Shown here: positions 56,822-64,000 of the stretch, piece by piece
How the letters are laid out: each line of letters begins with the position of its first letter
How positions within the stretch are numbered: position 1 is the first letter of the stretch
From: Hirudo medicinalis
Lineage: Eukaryota; Annelida; Clitellata; Hirudinida; Hirudinidae
NCBI GenBank assembly: GCA_011800805.1
Contig: MPNW01000114.1
Location: forward strand, 46,213-110,212
Direction: 5' to 3'
DNA length: 64,000 bases
The notes under the pieces: model-generated
What the model saw: the letters and a program-made list of their open reading frames with translations, nothing else
Databases searched by the model: none
What the model was told of the DNA's origin: nothing
Made by a program: the position numbers and the translations under genes

Positions 56822-59623
56822 TCAATTATTGGTTGAATAGACATCATTCTGACATTCATATTCAACAATCCTTCGTTTCAAGACATGCAATTTCTTGTGC
56901 AGCTCGTTAAACCTCAGCTTCTCCTCCATATGTTGTTGGTTTTTTTGGAGGCAGTCATATTCAAAGTAAATTTTTGAAAGAATATTCTGCATCAAAAAGA
57001 AGGCAAACTTCATAAACTGGATCAGAATAAACCCAATAATTAAGGGATCTACCATGTAGGAGTCTGTTTTGAATGTTTCGTGCTTCAAGTCTTCAACAAG
57101 CTGATTGAACTTAACCAGGCGGTCATGATTCTTTTGGTGGAGTTCTCCATACATTGCATAGTCTTTCTCGTACTCACACCTGTAAGCACTTGCCTCCACT
57201 GGACTGCAAATTGGAGGGTACATGCTGCGATAAAAAGTGAAGATCAAAATAGTTTTAGTAGTTAACTGTTAGTATTAAAGTTAAAGTTACTATGATGGAA
57301 ATTACTAGGAACTCTACAAAATTTAAGTATATTTTAAACGCATAAATTTGGATCTCAGACAATGTTTAAAACTTATTACCTTTCATAATCCTTTTCATCA
57401 CTGACATCTTGTGTGTCTAAACAAAAAACTTAAGGATGTATTTTAAATGTGATAGCATGTGAAGTATTCACAACTCACCATTTTCAAGGTTCCTCATGGC
57501 ATCCATGGCTTCTTTACCTTTGTGAGCTATTCGAGGCTTTTTGGCGACAGGTGCTTCAGCATTACCGTGAAGAGGATCGGAAGCCTAATGTTAATTCAAA
57601 CAAAAATCATAAATTTTATAAACATATTACAAATGATAATTACTTGTCCTGAATTTGAATTTTCCATTTAATTAGTTAACAGAATATTGCAGGCAATGCA
57701 TGTGGCTTAAACTGAAAAACCTAATGCCTCTTACTGTCTGAAAATTCAACAGAGCATTAACCAAGGCAGCAATAACAAAACTTTCTCCAGCATAATAAGG
57801 TTCCTATATCTTTAAATGTTCCTCAAGGGAAACTAAATCTATCTATGTGAAAACAATTCATTATGTTTTTAAAGTAAGTCAAAGGACATCTAATAAATTC
57901 ATCAAAGGCATTTGAAATAATTCAAGATTTTGAATAGAGGTGATGTTAATTATAAATCCATAAATGTCTTTAGAAATAATGGGGAAAGTTCGAGGCCAAG
58001 TATTGATGTGGAAAACACTATTACCAAGAATTAGTCAAACGAATAAACAACATTTATTTGAAAATGTGCAAGTACAGTGAAACTAAACCTTAGAACTTTT
58101 AAGAAAAAATTTGATGCAATAAATCAATTTATTTTAATTATAGCATATGCAATATTTAAATTGTATGTGGGATAATTATAAAAACATACATTGAATAGAT
58201 GTAGTCTATAGATTATTAAAGCCTCAGTGTTGGTGGCCTTAACATAATTCTTTTTATTAAAGAGATATAATTCAATTTTAGCATTTGATCATGTGAATAG
58301 AAAGTGTTTTTGAAGATATTTTTAAATTGAAATGTTTGAAGATGGATTTAACGTGAACATTCTATGCAATGAAGTATCAGCAGAGTTTGCTGAAACATAA
58401 GGTTTCAACCTACTACAACATATTATAAACCATATTCAAGTTAATTTTCGAGGCAAATAATTGAAATACAAACTGGAACTTGAGAGGAAGCATCAGGCAA
58501 TGAGATAGCAGGTGAAGAGCATTGAGAAGCATCTGGAGCAGGTCTTTTCCTTGAAGAAAGGCTACAATGAATTCAGCCAGTTAAAATTGCAATCAAACAA
58601 AACAACAAACTTGAGAGGTGCCACTCTGGTATTTTTGCGAGCAGTAAAATCAAAGGAATCATTTGCAGAGAAAGTTTGGTTGGGTTTTATGGCAGCTTCA
58701 GGTTTTCTTGGCTTTGGAACCACTAAAATTTTCCTTGGTTCAAGAGGTGCTGCTGAATGCTTTGACTTAAAATTTGCCATCTTTCTTTCATGGTCTTTGA
58801 ACTTTATTTCTTTAATACTAAAATACATTTTACTACAAATTTTAGCATTTTTAAAGCTAGGCAGGGACACTTAGATGTTGGAAGCTTAAATACAATCTTA
58901 CCAGTTTTTTTTTGACTCTTGCTCAACCATAGACATCTTCTCTAAAGTGTTTTGAAAGACATCATCTGAAGCTTTGATGACCAACTTGTGAGAAAAGGCA
59001 CCCAAGTGTTTAAATGGACCATTGCTACTAGAAGTAAATGGTCTCTTATTAGATTAAGTTCATATTCAGTGGAGAACTAAAAAATAATGAACCTGTTTGC
59101 ACAACCAAAGCATTCAGTTAGGCCATCATTGCTTTCAGGAGTAAAATTGAATGAATATGATTTTATAAGTTCTTTCCCACCAGAATGTCTTACTGGAACT
59201 TGTAGGAACTTGCAGTTAAAGAAAAAAAGGACTATTTAGTCACTACCATTAAGTTACTTACACACAAACCATACAAACAATTTATTTAATAACGAGTTAT
59301 AGAAATAACACCCACTCCTTCTGTGCCATCAAACTGAATTTTCAGGCCAGTCTTCAAACTCTTAAAACAAAATAAATTCGCATTAATGTTCGTGTCAAAC
59401 AATTAATGAAGCAAAATTCATAAATCTTTCAATGCTTAGTAGCGCAAACTTTAAATTAAGTATTTCGACAAGCTTAAAACAAATTCTTTTAGAAGTTGAA
59501 AGACAGAAACCTTAGTTGGAACTCTTCTAGAGATTTCAATGACGAGTCAGTAAGCTTGACAAAACATTTCGAACACTTTGACGAATACAGACTACCATAA
59601 CCCAACTTGACAGTGAAAGACAT
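56822..59623 (-). CDS. ELL: RNA polymerase II elongation factor ELL
   Basis: ELL raises the catalytic rate of Pol II and is part of super and little elongation complexes. Eleven exons with closing phases (407 residues): 59,511-59,623; 59,312-59,358; 59,093-59,198; 58,902-59,027; 58,611-58,817; 58,474-58,549; 57,735-57,803 (candidate); 57,479-57,584; 57,380-57,416; 57,053-57,224; 56,822-56,986. The N-terminus has CFVKLTDSSLKSLEEF, GLKIQFDG and HKLVIKASDDVFQNTLEKM, matching the ELL N-terminal domain. The middle has ASDPLHG and KKPRIAHK, like the DPLANKKPRISH motif. The C-terminus (YRCEYEKDYAMYGELHQKN to LHVLKRRIVEYE) is the occludin/ELL homology domain. The domain aligns without a gap only if the 66-base intron 56,987-57,052 is removed; left in, it adds a false membrane-like segment. 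The winged-helix part of the N-terminal domain was not clearly found. Confidence 0.9.
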
Positions 59624-59893
59624 ATTTACTCTATATCAAATATCGCTTGTGTGACTAAACTACATATGCTTTTCTTCTCTAAATCCACTCGATAGAAAAA
59701 AAAACTGAAACAAATTGTCTAGACTAGCAGAAGTAATTTAATGACTGGTACTTCCAAATTCATTGCATTTAAGAAATATTTAAATTTCCTAGCGCTTCTT
59801 ATAATATAAAACCTTGTGGAGAAAATATGGCTGCCTAATTTAAGGTTTGGAATCGCTACAATAAAATCGCGAAAATCATTAAAAATTGTATTA

Positions 59894-60863
59894 GGGGTCG
59901 TCCATTAATTATGTCGACAAATTTAAGGTAATTTTTAACCTCCCTCCCTCCCACTTGTCAACAACTATCAAACATCTAGTTCTACCAAAATTATGTCAAA
60001 AAACTGACACTCCCAGCGCCCTCATAAAATATGTTTTGTTTCACAATTTTTAATTTGTACCTTGTAACACTTTGAAATTTTGACTAAAAATTATTTGTAA
60101 ACCCATTACTATTGTCCCTTTTTTTTAATGTCAGCTTCTATCATCTTCCCATGGGGAAGTCAAAAGTTCTATTGTAATAATAGGCACAGTATCGGATTCG
60201 TCATTTCCATCCTTTTGTTGAACTGATAAACCAGACAAATCAACATCATTTTCATCTAACCGTTCAGCACATAAAATATCAGAATTTTCTTAGTGTGCAA
60301 TAATTGCCGTCAGCTGTTTCTGTCGCTTGGCAGCCACTCGAATTGGTTAAAGGTTTTTTGTTGATAAACATGTGTTAATTTGTTATACCCATGACCGCAT
60401 TGTCGGTAATGTTTAACGTGTTTCTTTAACATGACTTGTGAAACAGGGCCGCCGAAAGAAATTTCTGGCTCCTAGGCAGTGCCTAGTAGGTACAGCGGTC
60501 ACGGGCCCATATGTTATGTCAATTTTGTAATGGAAAGGCCAAAAAAGGTCATGATTGTAAAATTTTAATATTTTAAAACTTGGGCGGGTCCCTACAAATT
60601 ACTGGACCCTTGGGCACTTACACCCGCTATCGGCGGCCCAGCTTGTGAAGCAACGTAGAGGTTACAGATTTTCCAAATCCGTTCAAGCAGTGATGACTGA
60701 ACTGAATGACTAACAGTAATGTTATAAATCCATCTGCTAAAATTTAGATTTTTTTATCATAAAAAATAATACTGTTGACGTTAATTAATCTTAAAATAAT
60801 TTTTTTCAAAAAATCTCCCTCCCTCCCTCCCCTATTTTATAGACATAATTTATGGACGGCCCC
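59894..60863. mobile_element. PIF/Harbinger-like element, second copy, with nested MITE
   Basis: Ends are ggggtcgtccattaattatgtc and gacataatttatggacggcccc, the same terminal type as the element at 32,445-33,274. Flanks are tta (left) and gta (right), so one may be a mutated TTA duplication. C-rich and G-rich subterminal runs (cctccctccctccc at 59,940; cctccctccctcccc at 60,820) are present. No transposase motif is visible. A hAT MITE is inserted at 60,443-60,641. Confidence 0.75.
60443..60641 (+). mobile_element. hAT-like MITE, family 1, copy 3, with an exact 8-bp TSD
   Basis: The element acagggccgccgaaagaaat ... ctatcggcggcccag is flanked by cttgtgaa on both sides (60,435-60,442 and 60,642-60,649). 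It is 199 bases long, has terminal inverted repeats gggccgccga, and shares cagcggtcacgggcccatat, gttatgtcaatttt and aatggaaa with copies 1 and 2. It is nested in the PIF/Harbinger-like element. Confidence 0.88.
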
Positions 60864-61105
60864 GTAATGCATTGTAAATTGGGGGTTTTGTCATAAATGC
60901 ATAAAGCACTGGTGCTGAATTGGTTTCGTTGTGATCATCTAGAAGAAATTCCATAGAATTATTAATTTTGTCTCCGATTATTCCATTAAATTTATGTACT
61001 TGTCCTTAATTGCCAGTCTATTCTTTTTTTAGTTCCTTTTAGTTTTTAGATTTTAGTTCCTTTAACATCATTTAATTACCACTTTTTACATAAATTCGTT
61101 ATTGC

Positions 61106-61151
61106 ATTATTATTATTATTATTATTATTATTGTTGTTGTTGTTCTTGTTG

Positions 61152-61184
<33 letters not shown>
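61106..61184. repeat. (TTA)n(TTG)n(TTA)n microsatellite
   Basis: TTA units, then about eight TTG/TTC units, then TTA units again. Confidence 0.95.
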
Positions 61185-61185
<1 letters not shown>

Positions 61186-61504
61186 GGATTGAGGCATCAT
61201 AGAGTAGATGGAGTGACTTGTAAAATTAAATGCTGAATTCATTGCTTTTTAAATTGTCTCTTGTTTCCTAAATAACTGTAATCTATGCCTTCTTGTAGAG
61301 TTGCTTAAGGTGGCGTTTGCTCGAAAATGTATGCTAGTCTGCCAGTTGGAATCAAGTGCTGGATGCCCAAATATGAGAATAAGCCCAGGTATTCAAGAAG
61401 CTATTAACCATTTATGAACCATTCATTAACTATTCAAGAATATACCATAACACAGTAAATCAAAATTCATTAACGCGGGATACCTAATAACTGGAGGTTA
61501 TAGA

Positions 61505-61620
61505 GCAGTGGTTCCCAAGCTTTTCAAGCAGAGGGCCATATTTACTATTTTTGTTAGTTAAAACGGGCCACAACGTCATTAAATTATAAAAGTCGTGCAA
61601 TGTCATTCTTAACTTTCAAC
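61505..61620 (+). mobile_element. hAT-like terminal fragment
   Basis: gcagtggttcccaagctttt, then agagggccatatttac and aaacgggccacaacg. The cagtggttcccaa-ctttt-gggcca terminus is common to many hAT elements. No partner terminus was found within the next kilobase. Confidence 0.5.
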
Positions 61621-61667
61621 AACCAAATTCTAAAACTTTAAAAGCAGTCAGCGTCACAGTGTTGGAG

Positions 61668-61745
61668 GGCAGGATGACCGAATGGGATGCGTTCCTGCAT
61701 GCGGCGATAATAGCAACAGTTGCAAAGCAGAGACCCGAATCCTCA
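61668..61745 (+). mobile_element. SINE family A head fragment
   Basis: ggcaggatgaccgaatggga, tgcgttcctgcatgcggcga, taatagcaacagttg and gagacccgaatcc repeat the head of the copy at 17,847 with box A and box B regions visible. The body and tail of the family are missing, and sequence after 61,745 is unrelated. Confidence 0.65.
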
Positions 61746-62072
61746 GGTCAGGGGGATTGCAGTTTCTGTTAGGGATGCCATGAGGGGCAAGGGATTTTGT
61801 TGTCTATGATATGCGGTAGTCCTAGGCTCTCCGTTATTTTAGTTCGCTCGATGTAAATAAACTAGGCTTTAAACACACGACAATGTGTCTGTCTCTCACT
61901 ACTTAAGTATGAGTATCAAGTTCTACGAAACATTTTAATATTTGAATATGCAAAGACCAAGACCGTTGAGAATCAAAGAGAATTACCTTACCAGGCCCTT
62001 ACCAAATCATGCCTGATCCTCAGATCGGCTAGTTTTGTTTATTTTGACCCGAAGAGTATGTATAGAACGTGC

Positions 62073-62200
62073 TCCCGCACGGTCTAATGGTTACGACTTC
62101 CTCCTCTCGATGGCAGCACGGATTCGAATTTTGCGGGAGAACCGTCCAAGTCATCTAGCTATGCAACGGATGACGTTAATAAACAATTATTTATATATGA
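62073..62200 (+). mobile_element. tRNA-Glu-like SINE with a LINE-like 3' tail
   Basis: tcccgca (62,073-62,079) pairs perfectly with tgcggga (62,132-62,138) as a 7-bp acceptor stem. Between them are ggtctaatggttac (D-arm/box A), a ctctcga segment with CTC where a Glu anticodon would be, and ggattcgaat (box B). The T-stem is about 3 bases short and the anticodon stem pairs poorly, so it is not a working tRNA. After the head, catctagctatgcaacgga and ttaataaa resemble the 3' end of the LINE at 10,691-11,484 (catcttagtcatgcaacgga, tttaatcaaataaa). Confidence 0.6.
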
Positions 62201-64000
62201 AACTATTACATGAACATAGCATATTGTTCATGCATTCTGTAACTTTTTCATCACCTTGCTGGCACTACGTTCATTCGCGATTGTTATTTATTGAAAATCT
62301 TATTAACAGTAAATTCTTGGGTTCGCAAACATCTCGGTTTGATTAGCATAGTCTTTATTTCTTTTAATAGTAATTTGTTTTGTTTATCAGTAGATGCCTA
62401 AATAATCATTCTGGACTTTGTTTCCAACTCAATCGATACAGAGTTTGATTAGTGTTCAACAGAACTTCAAGACCACTAATCTGCAGCATTGCCAAAAAAA
62501 AACAAGTATCGGTTGCGGATTTATCACGTTCTCACGTTAGATGCTCCAGTTCAACCTATCGTAAAGGAATATCCTTAGTAACATCTAAGTGTCGTTTCAA
62601 CCCTGGGTGTTATAAGCAATTTACATGGCTGGAATGCTCGCCAAGATGCCGTCTTTTGTTTCAGTCGATGACGTTTTAATGCCAAAATTGTGCGACCTGT
62701 TGACATCAGTGAGAAGGTTACGTTTGTTGACAAGGGACTTGAAAAGTGCAAGGATATGACCTTTCTAGAGCGATTAAACCTCTTAAAAATCACTTAAATT
62801 GACAAATTCAAGTCTTTAAAGGCATTTATTTGTACTTTTTCAATATCGTTAAGTCTCTTTCCCATCTACAATAACGTAAACTATTAGGCGCACATCTAAG
62901 AAATTGCTCCGAAGGTCATATATACTCTTGTGCTATGCCCATCGTCTGAACCTAGTCAATACGATTAAAAATATACCCGAGATCGTTGACATGTCTTCCA
63001 TCTTGCAGGCGATCTAGGTGTTCTTGTCAGTTAGTGATCCAAGACAGGAACTGTTTCCAGTGTTGCTGGGTAACGAAAAAAGTAACGCGTTACTTTACTT
63101 AAGTACAATCGGAATACTTTTTACTTGCAACGAAGTACGGACATTTTTCAGTACTTTTACTTGTAACAAAATAAGATTTTCGGAAATACTTTAACTTCGT
63201 TACTTCCAAAAAAATTTTTACCAAGTAACAAAACTAAACAGCCTTTGATGTGATTGGTTTCTCAAAATTACATTTTAATTTTATTGTATAGTGAACTTAT
63301 AAATTCTGAATGAAAGAGTTTTCCAAACCGCAAGATTTAGAATAGCGATAACGATAATTAACATTCATTTGGATTTGGAAATAGGAAAAAGTAGTGATAA
63401 CAATTTTGCGGCTATATCTTTTGTGTCATAAAAAATGAAAAGAACCGAAACATTTCAAAGTTCACTAAAGGTGGCTTGCTCGGAGTGATGAAATGTCGCG
63501 AATTAGTACAGAATATTACTAGTCTTCGTCGAAATATCCTGTTATAAAGTGGATGATAATCTATCTCTCATCACGATCAACATCATTATCACTCTTAAAT
63601 GAACTTTCCAAGTTTTTTTCGATCGGTTTTTGTGATTGTTATACGAAACTGGATTCCACAAAAACCATAACGAAAATAAAAGATCCACCCATTGCAGGCA
63701 TATAATAATTTGTGAATAAAATTAGCCTACATTCTTTTAAATCTATAAAGGTTTGACGTGAAACAGTGGCGCTTCCAGGGTTCTAACCCCCCAAAATTTA
63801 ATTATCGATATCTTGATATTTAACAAATATTATCGGCATGACATTAGAAATATTATCTCTGAACAGATAAAAACCTTAAAGAAAGGTCTTCAAAAACCAA
63901 ACCCTCCTTGAAAAAAATTCTGGGAGAGCCCATGATATGAAGTCTACGAGCTTGAAAACAATTGTTCGTCTCCAGAAGCGTTCGGCTCAACATCCATACG
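62201..64000. other. Intergenic sequence at the right edge
   Basis: Apart from the hAT-like fragment at 63,058-63,240, I see only short open frames without domains (62,035-62,346 is an artefact over the SINE; 62,452-62,679 is unsupported). No exon chain can be built. Confidence 0.5.
63058..63240 (+). mobile_element. hAT-like terminal fragment rich in GTTACTT
   Basis: cagtgttgctgggtaacgaa opens a stretch with many direct and inverted copies of gttactt/aagtaac, including the palindrome aagtaacgcgttactt. This composition is known to me from animal hAT-type elements starting CAGTGTTG. No opposite terminus is visible before the window ends. Confidence 0.5.

Noticed and set aside
56987..57060. Apparent transmembrane helix in the ELL C-terminal exon
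   Set aside because: It is an in-frame intron with good GT and AG signals. Removing it restores the gap-free occludin/ELL domain alignment.
62073..62138. Functional tRNA-Glu gene
   Set aside because: The acceptor stem is perfect, but the T-stem is about three bases short, the anticodon stem pairs badly and a LINE-like tail follows, so it is better read as a SINE head.

Overview
The window comes from a eukaryotic genome, most likely an invertebrate animal. Genes are split by spliceosomal GT-AG introns, many only 60-100 bases long. The DNA is AT-rich, microsatellites and transposon remnants are dense, and the recognisable genes belong to animal families (two-pore potassium channel, PTIP-type BRCT protein, GCN2 kinase, mitochondrial 2,4-dienoyl-CoA reductase, ELL elongation factor, HMGA-like AT-hook protein, LRRC74-like protein). 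I cannot place it in a phylum. There are no bacterial-type operons and no CRISPR array.

Region 1 (about 1-20,850) has no host gene I can support. It holds LINE pieces (1-130, 165-1,245), a decayed Gypsy/Ty3 element on the minus strand (about 1,255-3,475) whose RT and integrase are fused by a deletion, a small LTR element with a LINE nested in its 5' LTR (10,625-12,697), a hAT transposase scrap (12,880-13,190), and a large cluster of trinucleotide and hexanucleotide repeats (13.8-17.85 kb) that includes a 51-bp minisatellite broken by an assembly gap.

Region 2 (20,886-25,976) is a two-exon K2P potassium channel gene (+). Its 3.5 kb intron interrupts the first selectivity filter and contains a MULE transposase remnant.

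Region 3 (28,762-59,623) is a compact cluster of seven genes whose splice phases all close: PTIP-like (+, 15 exons), LRRC74-like (-, 11 exons), HMGA-like (-, 4 exons), GCN2/EIF2AK4 (+, 28 exons), a single-exon coiled-coil protein (-), DECR1-like (+, 7 exons seen) and ELL (-, 11 exons). Several are convergent pairs with short gaps (PTIP/LRRC74, GCN2/coiled-coil 54 bp apart, DECR1/ELL). They do not look like one pathway. The common themes are chromatin and transcription (PTIP, HMGA, ELL), stress control of translation (GCN2) and fatty-acid oxidation (DECR1).

Region 4 (59,624-64,000) is again transposon debris: a PIF/Harbinger-like element with a hAT MITE nested inside it, SINE heads, and hAT-like termini.

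The most notable points are a GCN2 without its pseudokinase domain, a PTIP homologue that stops after BRCT4, a compact three-hook HMGA-like protein, and several transposons with intact target-site duplications, some nested, lying in introns. Exon coordinates come from reading the sequence by eye, using splice signals, reading phase and remembered family alignments. No search was run.
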